NCBI GenBank assembly: GCA_001312325.1
Contig: BBDJ01000022.1
Location: forward strand, 1 to 64,000
Source: Lysinibacillus pakistanensis
Lineage (GTDB): Bacteria > Bacillota > Bacilli > Bacillales_A > Planococcaceae
Reading direction: 5' to 3'
Length of the DNA: 64,000 nucleotides
Made by a program: the position numbers and the translations under genes. The notes beneath the pieces were generated by a model. The model saw nothing but the letters and a program-made list of their open reading frames with translations, did no database searches and was not told the DNA's origin. This document shows, in pieces, positions 20,571 to 30,285 of the stretch (its first letter is position 1; each line of letters begins with the position of its first letter).

Positions 20571-21302
20571 ATGACAGTTATTAAAATCAAACATTTAAGT
20601 AAATCATTTGGTCGTAACCAAGTGTTAAAGGATGTCAATTTTCAAGTAGAGAAGGGGGAGGTAGTGTGCTTAATCGGCTCCTCTGGATCTGGTAAATCAA
20701 CATTACTTCGTTGCATCAATTTATTGGAAACGCCAAGCGGTGGACAGATTATCTACAAAGGTGAAAATATTCTGGATGACAAGCATAACATTCAAAAATA
20801 TCGTACACATTTAGGTATGGTTTTCCAGCAGTTTAATTTATTTAACAACCATAATGTATTGAACAATTGTACAGTTGGTCAAATAAAAGTATTAAAGCGT
20901 TCAAAATCAGAAGCTGAAAAAAACAGCTTTAGAATATTTAAAAATTGTTGGTATGGATCAATATGTTAATGCCAAGCCAAGACAGCTATCTGGTGGGCAA
21001 AAACAGCGTGTGGCTATCGCGCGTGCACTATCGATGAGTCCAGATGTGATGCTGTTTGATGAGCGACATCCGCTCTTGATCCAGAAATGGTAGGGGAAGT
21101 ATTAAAGGTTATGCGTCAACTCGCAGATGCAGGAAATACGATGTTAATCGTGACACATGAAATGGAATTTGCAAAAGAAGTAGCAGATCGTGTCGTATTT
21201 ATGGACAAAGGGGTAATTGTAGAGGAGGGACCACCTTCTCAGGTTTTAGTTACACCTCAGCATGAGCGAACGAAGGAATTTTTAAAGCGTACATTAAAAT
21301 AA
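20571..21302 (+). CDS. amino acid ABC transporter ATP-binding protein
   Basis: This cytoplasmic ATPase powers the importer. The Walker A motif is GSSGSGKST, the Q loop is VFQQFNLF, the signature is QLSGGQKQR and the H loop is IVTHEM. Walker B reads MLFDE and is followed by a break near 21063: restoring one C gives the expected P-T-S-A-L-D-P, so the loss is a C from CC rather than a poly-A error. Another break is near 20920. It ends the three-gene operon under the L-box. Confidence 0.95.
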
Positions 21303-21321
21303 ATTCCAGATAGGTATGAAT

Positions 21322-21356
21322 AAAGTGAGTCCAATAAATGGGCTCACTTTATTTTC
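21322..21356. terminator. bidirectional terminator
   Basis: AAAGTGAGTCC and GGGCTCACTTT pair, with ATTTT to the right. It ends the transporter operon and overlaps the 3' end of the small complementary-strand gene. Confidence 0.8.
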
Positions 21357-21444
21357 TAGAATTCCATTCTGCATAAAGAATAAAGCAAATTGCAAATGCT
21401 GCGGCAATGATAAAAAACCATTGCGGTACACCACCAAAGCTCAT
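21349..21444 (-). CDS. 31-residue single-helix membrane protein, unrecognised
   Basis: This complete small frame starts at ATG 21444 with GAGGTG six bases upstream and stops at 21349. The peptide begins MSFGGVPQW, continues as one hydrophobic helix (FFIIAAAFAICFILY) and ends in a charged tail AEWNSRK. The helix has Ala/Ile/Phe composition expected for a membrane span. It resembles the general design of small accessory membrane peptides, but I do not recognise a family. Its 3' end lies in the terminator of the convergent transporter operon. Confidence 0.55.
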   Translation of the reverse strand: MSFGGVPQWFFIIAAAFAICFILYAEWNSRK

Positions 21445-21596
21445 AATAACACCTCAAAGTAAAAATTTATAATAATAATGGTTGTTTATCAAGAAAATAT
21501 GGTCTTCTATGGTTTTTTTCTCCACAAAAGATCTAAAATATTATAAAATAAGCAGTAGACATTAGCTTCAAGCTAGTAAAGAGAGGTAGAGAGATT

Positions 21597-21794
21597 ATGT
21601 TACATTTAAAATGGAAAGATGCGCCAACACTTCGCACAGTCAAGTGCAAGCATACAAATGCATCTAAATACTTAGTGTCCAATGTATTAACGGTTGGAAA
21701 AGATTATGAAGTTAAAAATGAAACAGAAGAGTTCATCTTTATTATCGATAATACAGGTAATATCGGTGGCTATTATAAAGACTATTTTGAATAA
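21597..21794 (+). CDS. conserved 65-residue protein, DUF6501-like
   Basis: This small intact gene starts at ATG 21597 after GAGAGGTAGAG. The sequence is charged and beta-rich, with KCKHTNASKYLVSNVLTVGK, YEVKNETEEFIFIIDNTGN and the ending GGYYKDYFE. The pattern recalls a conserved Bacillaceae family that I believe is DUF6501; function is unknown. It stands alone, with its own terminator. Confidence 0.7.
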   Translation: MLHLKWKDAPTLRTVKCKHTNASKYLVSNVLTVGKDYEVKNETEEFIFIIDNTGNIGGYYKDYFE

Positions 21795-21807
21795 GCTTCA
21801 CAAAAGT

Positions 21808-21843
21808 AGGGTGGTTCAGACGATTTCTGAGCCACCCTTCGTT
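21808..21843 (+). terminator. rho-independent terminator
   Basis: AGGGTGGTTCAG and CTGAGCCACCCT form the stem, with TTCGTT after it. It lies between convergent genes. Confidence 0.75.
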
Positions 21844-21859
21844 CATAAGAAAAATAGCA

Positions 21860-22925
21860 TTAGTCCTTCTTAAAGCCCTTTAATTCAGCGACATCTTGTA
21901 AATGCTGTTTTTCCTGCTCTGTTGCAGTATGGAGGGCAAAGACATCCTGAATAGCCGTCTTGAGCTCCTGCTGAGTTTCTCTGAATTTTGATACTTGCTG
22001 TTCGAAAGAGGGCTCGTAAAGCGATCGTGTGTGCGAGACAAACGTTCCTCAAGCTGTGCATAGTGTTGATCCATATTCATGGATAGCATCATGGCCAGCT
22101 GATTTTTCCAAAGCGGTATAAGGGTAACGATTGAAAATTCGATTTTTTCTGCAAGTGTTTGGTTTGCTTGCTGAATCATACGTATTTGAGGTGCAGTCTG
22201 TAGGGCAACTTGCTGTGAAACTTGTAAGTCATAAATGCGTTGATCTAGACGTTCAATTTGAGCAGCTAAGTCATTAAGCTGTTGGACTGCAAGAGGTTGT
22301 TTTGCTGCCTGTACACTTTGCACCTTTGTCGGTAGTTCTTTCTCAATGGCTTGCTGCTTTTTCATTTGTCCTGCAGCAATCGCAGTGGCAAGCTCCTCAA
22401 AAAAACCTCTATTATGTGAGTAAAGATCCTCAAGCATCTCTACATCCTTTATGAGCTGAATCTGTGCACGTTCTAGCTGTACACCAATTCGTTCGACTTG
22501 GATACTGATTCGTTCAAACTCTGTTAATGTTTGCTTAATGGGGCGTTCCGTTTTACCAAACATTTTTTTTGAAGAAAGATTGCTTTTTTTGGCTCTAAAG
22601 CATTAGGATCTACACGATCTAATGTTTGCATTAATGAATCTAACATTTGTCCAATTTTGGTAACATCCTTCTGTTTCACCTGTGCAAGCATGCGATCAGC
22701 GAAGTGAGAAAGTGATCGTTGTGAATCTTGCCCTAAAGATAGTACGGATTCAAAATTTTCCAAATCGATTTGACTAGCATATAGAAGTGCACGACTTTGC
22801 GCAAGAGGCGATAGCGTTTCATAGGTCGCCATCGCCTCGTTATTCGTTGTTTCTAAATAAGTTTGTACAAGGGGGGAGAGCCCCTGTATTGTATTAAGTT
22901 GAAATGCATGTTCATTTGCTGTCAC
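21860..22925 (-). CDS. TelA-family toxic-anion resistance protein
   Basis: This is a cytoplasmic, largely helical protein of about 350 residues in the TelA/KlaA family (PF05816), linked to resistance to tellurite and other wall or membrane stresses. Visible segments include LSPLVQTYLETTNNEAM, LEPKK at the break near 22565, FGKTERPIKQTL, and the long coiled-coil ERIGVQLERAQIQLIKDVEML through AAQIERLDQRI. The restored C-terminus is YEPSFEQQVSKFRETQQELK. Breaks fall near 22015 (a lost T) and at 22565/22585. Its GTG start overlaps the stop of the upstream xpaC-like gene by four bases, so the two are coupled, as in Bacillus yceG-yceH type pairs and xpaC-telA operons. Confidence 0.88.
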
Positions 22926-23574
22926 TTATCATCGCCTCGCCACTCCAATTGTTCTCTTCTTCTATTATTGGAACGATTCGCGAATTCGATTTCCATTTGA
23001 AGATGATCAATATCATTGGAAAGCGCATCCTTTAAATCAATCTGAATCGTATCATTTAAATCCGTCAGTGTTTCCCTTGTTTTTGATAAAGTTATTTGAA
23101 TTTCTGAATCCTTTACAGGCTGCTTCGATAGCATTGTATATTTATCCGTTAATTCTACAGCAGAAGGTAGATGTGCATAAAAAAAATTGCTCTACATTAT
23201 AAAATTTACGAGGATCTGTCTTGACAATTTTTACAATGTTTTTTGAAATACGCGTCATTTCAAGTAATTGCTTAAATGCTGCAACAGAGCGTACACGTAA
23301 GTAGTTTTGGCTCAATGTTTGGATATGTTTATTGGCAGTTATAATTTGGGTTTCAATATGTTTATATTCTTCTTTTGTTATACCAGTTAATTGCATAACT
23401 TTCTTCTTCTGTCTATGTTTCAGCAACGCTGTACTCGTCGCGTAAGTTCCAGCAAAAAAATAAACCACCAAGGAAGTATCCTGGATTTGCCACAATTGCT
23501 GCAAAGGAAACAGTTGTTAGAGAAATAAAGAAGCTAGCGGTATGTCTAGTGAAAAACTGTTTGACACTAAGCAT
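22922..23574 (-). CDS. XpaC-family membrane protein (5-bromo-4-chloroindolyl phosphate hydrolysis family)
   Basis: The protein is about 215 residues. Two N-terminal membrane helices (TASFFISLTTVSFAAIVA and the G-L-F-F-A-G segment) are followed by a charged helical cytoplasmic region (KEEYKHIETQIITANKHIQ, LRVRSVAAFKQLLEMT). This matches the XpaC family (PF10112), which typically sits directly upstream of telA as here. The start ATG 23574 follows AGGAGGAAG. Breaks are near 23181 and 23455. The family is named for an old phosphatase assay, and its true role is likely structural or stress-related. Confidence 0.85.
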
Positions 23575-23639
23575 TGTTTCTTCCTCCTTGCTTTTCAATA
23601 TGTCTATCTTCTTATACGAAATAATCGACATAAAGTTTC

Positions 23640-23957
23640 ATTGAAAAATTAAACCTTACATAAATTTTACTGCTAATTGTTAAGTTTCTCAATGATAATA
23701 CTTTAAATACTGGCAATCTTTGGAGCCATATTAATAACTATCATAGATTAACATTTCCAATCGGTTTGTGCTTATGCTTATTTTGATGAATATGTATTTA
23801 ATTTAGGTTAGCCTTTTCTATGTTCCTATAACATCCGTTTTAGTTATAGGTAGGGAGGAGGTCGCGTTTTTCTGGAAACCTCCTGAAGATAACAAAATGC
23901 CATAAGTAATGATGGCACCGTTATTAATGATACCTGTAAATGTTATGCCTGAAAAAT
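23640..23957. other. intergenic region with a possible short coding remnant
   Basis: On the complementary strand an uninterrupted stretch downstream of the YdeI gene (about 23955 to 23815) reads FSGITFTGIINNGAIITYG then LLSSGGFQKNATSSLPITKT before a stop. It has protein-like composition but no start codon with a ribosome site, so it may be a remnant. The remainder is AT-rich with no gene. Confidence 0.3.
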
Positions 23958-24543
23958 TTAATCATTTAATCCCTTACCATTAAAAATTTGCTGCGTATAT
24001 TTTTCAATCCTTGACACTCTTGTTTTAGATTGTTTAGCTTGCGAAAAATATAGAATGTATGCTCTATGCCTTCCCGGCGTTAGTGCTTCAAAGGCAGTTT
24101 TCAAGGCTGGCTCTTCTTCAAATTTTTGTTGAAGTTCATCAGGGATAGTCTCCGTATCCTTTTTTTAACTCTACCTCCAAGCCTGCTTTCTCGACTGCAA
24201 TTGCTTCTGAGACATAGTCCTTTATGATTGCTTCCTTTTCAACTATTTCTTGAACATTAGTAAAGCGAATTTGGCGTGCTGCCTGAACATTTTCGGTTTG
24301 CTGAATGAGAATCCCGTGCGTATCCTGTAATAGTGCTCCCTTGTGAAATAGAAGCGCACAATATTCTTTAAAACCATGAATTAAAACTATATTTTTATTA
24401 TTAAGCGTGTAACAAGGATGCATCCACTTAAATTCTTCAGTCAGCTCACAATCAAGAACAATTTTTCTTAACGTTCTATATTCTTCTTGCCATTTTTTTG
24501 CCTTACTTATAAATTCATCAACCTTAGGATTCATACTATTCAT
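23958..24543 (-). CDS. YdeI/OmpD-associated (DUF1801-type) family protein
   Basis: The restored protein is about 195 residues with the two-part layout of the YdeI/OmdA family. The N-terminal DUF1801 fold includes LRKIVLDCELTEEFKWMHPC and HGFKEYCALLFHKGALL. The C-terminal module, restored past the break at 24163, includes LKTAFEALTPGRHRAYILYF and ends with the K-T-R-V-S-R-I-E-K-Y signature. ATG 24543 is chosen because TGAGGTG lies seven bases upstream; the in-frame ATG at 24558 overlaps that site. Biochemical function is unclear, and it is sometimes annotated as bacteriocin protection. Confidence 0.85.
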
Positions 24544-24682
24544 TACGGAACACCTCACATCAATTTGTTAATCTGAAATCAAGAAAGACAAAATCAATTT
24601 CATCAATTGATTTATAATAAAACATGAGATGATGTCATGTCTAGCATAGCCAAATGTACTAGGGAGCTACAAATCGGAACCT

Positions 24683-24715
24683 AAAAAAAGATTGAAGCAA
24701 TAAACCTCAATCTTT
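24683..24715 (-). terminator. rho-independent terminator of the acylphosphatase gene
   Basis: Read on the complementary strand, AAAGATTGAGG pairs with CTTCAATCTTT and is followed by T-rich sequence. Confidence 0.7.
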
Positions 24716-24788
24716 AGAAAAATTTGCCTAAGCAGCATTTCATTTTGAGAGTATCATCAAACTTATTATTAACTAGCTTTTGTCCTAA

Positions 24789-25072
24789 TTAAACAATATC
24801 TGACTCCATTCGCACATATCCTTTTAAATCATCGTAAAGCTCTAAAGTAAACGAATTAGAATCTGCTTGTGGACTTACACCTTTTTGAACAAATATCAGG
24901 AATTCTTCTATTGCCTTTTTAGATCCCTCTACTTCAACTTCAATCTGTTCTTGGTCATTGAGCTTACAATATCCCTTTAATCCTAGTTCAATCGCTTTTT
25001 GTTTAATGAAAAAAACGGTAGCCTGTACCATAGACATCACCAAAAAAATTTAATCAGCGCTCGCTTGTTCAC
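24789..25072 (-). CDS. acyP: acylphosphatase
   Basis: This small cytoplasmic enzyme of about 93 residues hydrolyses acyl phosphates. After correcting two T-runs (near 25016 and 25045) the N-terminus is KRALIKFFGDVYGTGYRFF, which aligns with the family signature G-x-V-Q-G-V-G-F-R and keeps the catalytic Arg. The usual Q-G-V is Y-G-T here. The second half has LGLKGYCKLNDQEQIEVEVEG, where the catalytic Asn position (normally V-x-N) reads C-K-L-N. GTG 25072 is proposed as the start, with GGAGG upstream. Confidence 0.75.
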
Positions 25073-25116
25073 GCTAAAACCTCCTACTAGTTAAGGAGGG
25101 GAAGAGTCCCCTCTAC

Positions 25117-26843
25117 TTAGTGCATTACACGTTCTTTTTCTAAATGAGCAATTAAGTTATTAATAAAATAGAGAACTTTCTCAGATGCCTGGTCAACTTC
25201 TTTTAAATGAATTTCGGCTTGTTGTATATGACCAGCCTTATGAGCCTCTGCTGCTAATTTTGCTGACTCATGGACACGTATATGATAGGCGTCTAAATCA
25301 CGATAATCTTGTAAGTGTCCAAAACGTTCTACTGAGCGTGGAGAAGTATACCATTTACCTAGACGACAATCTTTATGAGAAGATACATCACTCGGTTGTA
25401 CGTTTTCAAGTCCGAGGAACATATTATAAATTCGCCATTTCCATAAAATATGATCTGCCTTTGATAATTGTAAAAGTGCTATGGATGATAGCTGAACATT
25501 ATTATTGGCAACAATATCATTACGGAAACGGTTAATTTCTTTTCCTAATAAGTGTATATCACTAGATGTATTATGACTATAGTCTCGAATATCATCCTGT
25601 AAATTAGATATTTCAATCATTCTTGTAGATACCTCGTCTATTGCTGCTGCCTGTTCCTGTGAGATAGCAGCCGTATTTGTGACATCCAGGTTAATTCCTT
25701 CAATGGCACTAACAATAGCGTTCAATAATGGCAACGATTCTTTTGCCTCAACGGTTGCATCTCTAATGATGTCTGTTGTTTCCGTAATGGAGTTAGCTAC
25801 ATCATTCGAATAGCTTTTTAAATGATGGACGTTCGTAGAAACCTCACTTAGTGCTGAGACAGTGCCCTCAGCAAGCTTTCGAACTTCCTGTGCCACTACA
25901 GCAAAGCCTTTACCGTGTTCACCTGCGCGTGCCGCCTCAATAGAAGCGTTTAGCGCAAGTAAATTTGTTTGATCAGCAATTTGGTTAATCAAGGTTACTA
26001 CATGCTCAATATCATTTACTCGCTTTTGTAATTCCGAAAAAGATTCAACGATTGCTGTAAATGTTTCTTCTGTTTTGAAGATTTCAGATAATGCATGCTC
26101 AATAGCGTCTTTCCCTTTAATGGCATGATCTACAGATTCAGTTGTTTTTTCAGAAATATGGGAAGACATGCGGGCAACCTCATTAATAGAAGCGGCAATT
26201 TCTTCTGTTGCAGCGGTAGAGGATTGGATTTCTTCATTTTGTTTATCTAACTGAATACTAAATCCTTCATGTACATAATTTTAGCGTTAACATCCATTAA
26301 AGAAGATATTTCTGCGACTACATTTTCAATAATTCGTTCTGTTAGTACTTCAACAAGTAGCTCTTGATCGACATTGACAGCAGATTGGAATGATTTCATG
26401 TATTCAAAGGCCTTATACGGTTTTATACCGAAATTATGCAAAATATATGTAGTAATATAAAAGGCAAATTGATTGAAAACAACAATTAGCTTACCAGGCT
26501 CATACTGATTTTTTCGAAACAAATTGAAAAATTTAACTGTTTCATCTACATACTCATCATCACGCGTAGCTAAGAAAAATTGTGTCAAATATCGATTAAT
26601 ATTTTCTTCACTAATTGTTTGCTGAGAGGTAGGGGAGATTTCACTTAAATAATTGTTGAAAATAGCATTCATAGATGGCGTGATATCTTTTAATTTATTG
26701 TAAAGAGCCTTTAAATTTTCCTCATCACGAGAATTGAAGTGGTTAAATGCTAAAGTTTGATGGAAACGGCCAGTTGCATTCAAATTGGTACCACGCTTTA
26801 ATAATTCTTCGAGTTCTGCCTTCGGTCGAATACTTGAAAACAT
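25117..26843 (-). CDS. soluble chemoreceptor: globin-coupled sensor, MCP signalling domain, C-terminal CZB
   Basis: This cytoplasmic methyl-accepting protein of about 575 residues has no transmembrane helix. Residues 1-180 resemble the globin-coupled sensor of HemAT. The MCP hairpin tip is intact: [20 protein letters not shown] followed by [18 protein letters not shown]. The C-terminus is a chemoreceptor zinc-binding domain, with [21 protein letters not shown] and the H-x-x-V-H pair supplying the 3-His/1-Cys site. The start ATG 26843 follows GGGAGGT. A single T is missing near 26268. At the expected proximal heme His position the sequence reads [10 protein letters not shown] with no His, so heme binding is uncertain. 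CZB suggests zinc or redox sensing. Confidence 0.85.
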
Positions 26844-26970
26844 AAAAAAAATACCTCCCAAAAAGTATGAATAATAAGGTAATAATAGCATATTTCAGGG
26901 TGTTTTAATAGACATTTCAGGTGTGTTTGCTAAAATGAGAATATCTTATGACAGCAGGGAATGGGCAAAT

Positions 26971-27257
26971 ATGTATACAATACTTTACATGAAAGCTGAT
27001 TATGAGCTTGGTGGAAATTTGAAGGCTGGGAAGCTTTTATTCAAACGAATGAAACATTTGCAACGGAAGAGCAATTTAAATTGGCATTAGCGCAAAAATT
27101 AGAGCACTTTCGATTAACATACGACAATGAGGCAACTAAAGAAGGGAAATATTGGGCTTTTTGGTCGGAGGATGAAAGCTTTTATTGCGACGCTTGTGAT
27201 GATGATACCCAAGTTTATCATGGTATTATAGCTATAAAATCAGAAGAATTGAAATAA
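26971..27257 (+). CDS. DUF1033 family protein
   Basis: This small acidic protein is about 95 residues. It begins MYTILYMKADYE, where restoring one C near 27014 gives the family's P-W-W motif. It continues FEGWEAFIQTNETF and ends with the acidic-Cys segment YCDACDDDTQVYHGIIAI that defines DUF1033. The break is a C lost from CC, not a poly-A error. No close SD is evident in front of ATG 26971. DUF1033 function is unknown. In several Firmicutes it lies near competence genes, but none are seen here. Confidence 0.82.
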
Positions 27258-27294
27258 AATTTTGAAATTAAATAAAAAAAACAATTTTCTTTAT

Positions 27295-27323
27295 TTGACA
27301 AAATTATGAATGGTGGTTATACT
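27295..27323 (+). promoter_or_regulatory. strong sigma-A promoter of the cold-shock gene
   Basis: TTGACA at 27295-27300 and TATACT at 27318-27323 are separated by exactly 17 bases. Transcription would start near 27330 and give a leader of about 150 nt. Confidence 0.85.
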
Positions 27324-27358
27324 TAAGTTAACAATTTAATTGCTTCACCGGAAACATG

Positions 27359-27423
27359 AATTCACATATTACAAAAAGTGATCGCGTTAGTTCGGTACTC
27401 TTTGTAATATGTGAATTTTTTTT
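27359..27423 (+). promoter_or_regulatory. terminator-like hairpin inside the cold-shock leader
   Basis: The 17-base arm AATTCACATATTACAAA at 27359 pairs perfectly with 27401-27417 around a 25-base loop, then T8 follows. It lies between the promoter and the cold-shock gene, so a transcript must read through it. That is the arrangement of an attenuator, or of a temperature-sensitive leader, rather than of an end-of-gene terminator. Confidence 0.75.
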
Positions 27424-27478
27424 CATTCGCTGAAGAAATTACATATTGTTCACTTTTATTTTTTGGAGGTTTTCTTAA

Positions 27479-27679
27479 ATGAAACAAGGTACAGTAAAAT
27501 GGTTTAACTCAGAAAAAGGTTTTGGATTCATCGAAGTTGAAGGTGAAAACGACGTATTCGTACACTTCTCAGCTATCCAAGGCGAAGGTTTCAAAACTCT
27601 TGACGAAGGTCAAAAAGTTGAGTTCGAAGTTGTAGATGGCAACCGCGGACCACAAGCTGCTAACGTAACTAAACTTTAA
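27479..27679 (+). CDS. cold-shock protein, single-stranded nucleic-acid binding
   Basis: This intact 66-residue CSD protein binds single-stranded RNA and DNA and melts secondary structure at low temperature. The RNP1 motif is KGFGFIEV and RNP2 is DVFVHFSAI. It starts [18 protein letters not shown] and ends [10 protein letters not shown], the length and ending of CspB/CspD. ATG 27479 follows TTGGAGGT. The leader hairpin and strong promoter upstream suggest post-initiation control. A terminator follows 35 bases after the stop. Confidence 0.97.
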   Translation: MKQGTVKWFNSEKGFGFIEVEGENDVFVHFSAIQGEGFKTLDEGQKVEFEVVDGNRGPQAANVTKL

Positions 27680-27713
27680 TTCTCAGTAATTAAAATTACT
27701 TTCGTTAAACTTA

Positions 27714-27745
27714 GGGCATCCTATTTCCATAGGATGCCTTTTTTT
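27714..27745 (+). terminator. rho-independent terminator of the cold-shock gene
   Basis: GGCATCCTAT and ATAGGATGCC pair and are followed by T7. Confidence 0.93.
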
Positions 27746-27789
27746 GCATACTTTCAGGGTTAAAGGTATATTTCTATTTTAACAATAAA

Positions 27790-27801
27790 ATTATTATGTA
27801 A
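27790..27801. repeat. half-site of a shared AT-rich palindrome
   Basis: ATTATTATGTAA followed by ACTA matches the right arm of the palindromes at 30286 and 41275. The left arm here is poorly conserved. It lies between convergent genes. Confidence 0.4.
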
Positions 27802-27856
27802 ACTAAATAAAACTGCTTATCTCGTAAAAAAAGAGAATAAGCAGGAGCAGTATGCT

Positions 27857-28665
27857 TTAATTATTGAGAATACGATGTAATTCTTGAACAGGTACAAATA
27901 AACCTACTTGACCATATGGCTCTTTTTTTCATGGTGGCAAAGACAATTCCAATTACCTCACCATCATTATTTAACACAGGACTTCCACTGTTTCCTCGAT
28001 ACACAGGTGCTTTCATCATCATAACAGGCTCTTGCCAATCCTCAAGATATGTTGATTCAAGTAGTGTACCTTCATTAGCAATGCCCGTAAAGGCTAATGG
28101 ATTGCCAATAAAATAGACATGTTCATTTTGACTATATCTGGGATCTTCAGCAAGTGGAAGGGATGGTAGTCCATCACCAGTTACTTGCAATATTGCTAAA
28201 TCAACATCAGGGTAGCTTTGCACTAACTTTGCTTGCATAATGCCCTCCTCAGGAAAAATAACCGAAAGAGTATGGGCGTCTTCTATAACGTGCGCATTGG
28301 TGACGATAAGTCCATCTGCTGAAATGGAGAAACCTGTACCTTTACTACTGCCAGTAGATACTTCTACCACCGATTTTTTTATAGGTTTTTATATCGTCCT
28401 GTGCGGATAACCTTGTTGATACCTTCAAAAATTCTATAGCTGGGATGGAGTAAATTTGAAAGATCACCGCAAATGTGTTAATAAATAGCACAAGTGCCAT
28501 ACTCCAGACAACCCATTTGATTATCGGTTTTTGTTTTTTAGGTTTTTTACCTTGCTGGCGTTCTTCTCTTTCTTGAGCTAACGCCTTTTGCTGTTCAGTA
28601 AGGACAAGCTCAATCAATTCTTCTTCTGTTAGTTCTTCCTCAGTTGACCTATGTATATCATGCAT
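27857..28665 (-). CDS. membrane-anchored HtrA-like trypsin-family serine protease
   Basis: Restored length is about 269 residues. The acidic cytoplasmic N-terminus (TEEELTEEELIELV) is followed by a Lys-rich stretch and one membrane helix (WVVWSMALVLFINTFAVIF). The extracellular chymotrypsin-fold domain has the full triad: His in VTNAHVIE, Asp in DVDLAIL and Ser in GNSGSPVL. There is no PDZ domain, unlike canonical HtrA. Frame breaks occur near 27925 and 28374. The start ATG 28665 abuts the stop of the upstream lipoprotein gene with no gap, implying translational coupling. Confidence 0.85.
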
Positions 28666-29153
28666 TCATATTACCCCATACCCAAAATAAAAGGCGCCGC
28701 AGAAAGTAAATCTGACTCGATTTTCTGTAAGGTCGACGTAATAATAAATCGTCACCATCATGTCCTCTATACGGATTAGTCCAATGTTTTTGGCAAAATA
28801 TTTTGTAGTCGTTAGCGTATCAACAGTACATGTTAGCTGAATAACATCATGATAATCGGTAATGCCAACTGTAAGTGAAGCAGCCGATGATTGGATTGTC
28901 CAGCCATTGAAACGATGACCCCTGTTAAGGCTTTTGTAAAATAGTTTCCATCACTGGCCATGAAGCTACTTCATGTGAGGAAGGTAGTTTGGGATTATCA
29001 TCTAACACTTCCTTATAGACAAGCTCAATAGCCATATCTGTCATTCGATAAATCTTTAAAACTACAGGTGTTTTATCACCGACTTAACATTGCTTACGTC
29101 GCTACAGCCAATGATTAATAGTGCAAGAGAAATATAAGTGCTTGTTGTCTCAT
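28666..29153 (-). CDS. small putative lipoprotein coupled to the HtrA-like gene, family unknown
   Basis: Pieces in three frames combine into a protein of about 160 residues. It has a signal sequence ending in a lipobox (SLALLIIGCSD), then VVLKIYRMTDMAIELVYKEV, SSHEVASWPVMETILQK, GWTIQSSAASLTVGITDYHD and the end RVRFTFCGAFYFGYG. Breaks fall near 29075 and 28940, plus one near the N-terminus. Only some lie on long runs, so genuine decay cannot be excluded. The stop TGA is directly followed by the ATG of the protease gene. I do not recognise a family. The linkage suggests an extracellular partner or regulator of that protease. Confidence 0.5.
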
Positions 29154-29212
29154 AGGCAAACTCTTTCAGCTATTTTCCTTCATTATACGTGAAGATTAAC
29201 GGAATACGAATG

Positions 29213-30212
29213 TTATGAATACCAGCTTTCTAAAAAGCTAATTTGTTTTTTTGATGCATCAACTCGTATACGTAAACCAATTGGTATCGCATGGAGAGGG
29301 TGGGTGTGGCAGCAATCGACTTCCGCAATAATAGGAATATTGTTACCATCAAGAACCTCTAGCAGGACTTCAAAAGGCTTTCTCCCAGTTCCTAAATCGT
29401 CATATTGTTCATGTTTGCCTAAAATGATTGCAGCAGCTTTGTCAAAAACGCCATGTAATTTAAGCATAGTAAAGTTTTTCTCGACAACTGCAATGGTTTT
29501 GGATGTATCCTCAAGCAATAAAATATCTCCTTCTTTTATTTGTGGAAAAAAGGGGGTTCCAATAAAACCGTACATTGTATTGATATTTCCACCTATTAGA
29601 CGTCCTTCAGCAACACCAGACTGGGCCGTAATCCAAGAATTCGGATGTTGTGTTTTTTTCAGAAGTTTTTTTCTAACCAATTTAGTCGGTCATCTGTCCA
29701 AATTGGTGGCACTGGCATATCGTAGGGAATGGGTAGAGAATGCATAAATAAATTTTTAAAATATTGTTGCGTATATTGCACAAATGGCGGAAATTCACCG
29801 AATGTTGAAGCAACAGAAGGACCGTAAAAAAACAGGGATTTCCGTCTTTGCATACATTCCAAGTAATATAGCGGTCACATCAGATAAACCTACAAGCATT
29901 TTTGGATTTTGCCGAAATGCTTGATAATCCAAATAAGGCAACATACTATTAGCGTTTGTACCGCCCATTGTCGGTAAAATCATTTTTACTTGAGGATCAC
30001 GTAGAAGGGCATTGAATTCTTGAGCACGTTCCTTCGGGGTACCAGAGCGATAAAAATCATCTTTGCCTGTTAAAGAACCCTCACGAATGATTAAGCCAAG
30101 TGCTTCCAGACGCTTCTTTCCACGTTCATAGCGAGCTTTTGCTGTTACAGTAGCTGGTTTGGAAGGCGAGTATATGCAGATCATATCGCCTTTTTTTTAA
30201 AGGGGAAAACAT
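29213..30212 (-). CDS. LD-carboxypeptidase / MccF-like S66 peptidase
   Basis: This serine peptidase of about 330 residues is from the family that includes LdcA (muropeptide recycling) and MccF (microcin C immunity). The start of the fold reads GDMICIYSPSKPA once the A-run near 30192 is corrected. The nucleophile region is PTMGGTNANSMLPYLDY. The C-terminal domain has SGVAEGRLIGGNINTM and LLLEDTSKT, with the catalytic Glu and His in EVDCCHTHP. Other breaks are near 29652 and 29828. ATG 30212 follows AGAGGT. The insertion between domains (WTDDRLNW) is of the MccF type, so acyl-adenylate substrates are as likely as peptidoglycan. Confidence 0.82.
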
Positions 30213-30285
30213 AAAATACCTCTTTCTATTTTTTATCAGACAAGGCTATTATACATGATTTTACAATTTTATGGGCTAGAATGAT

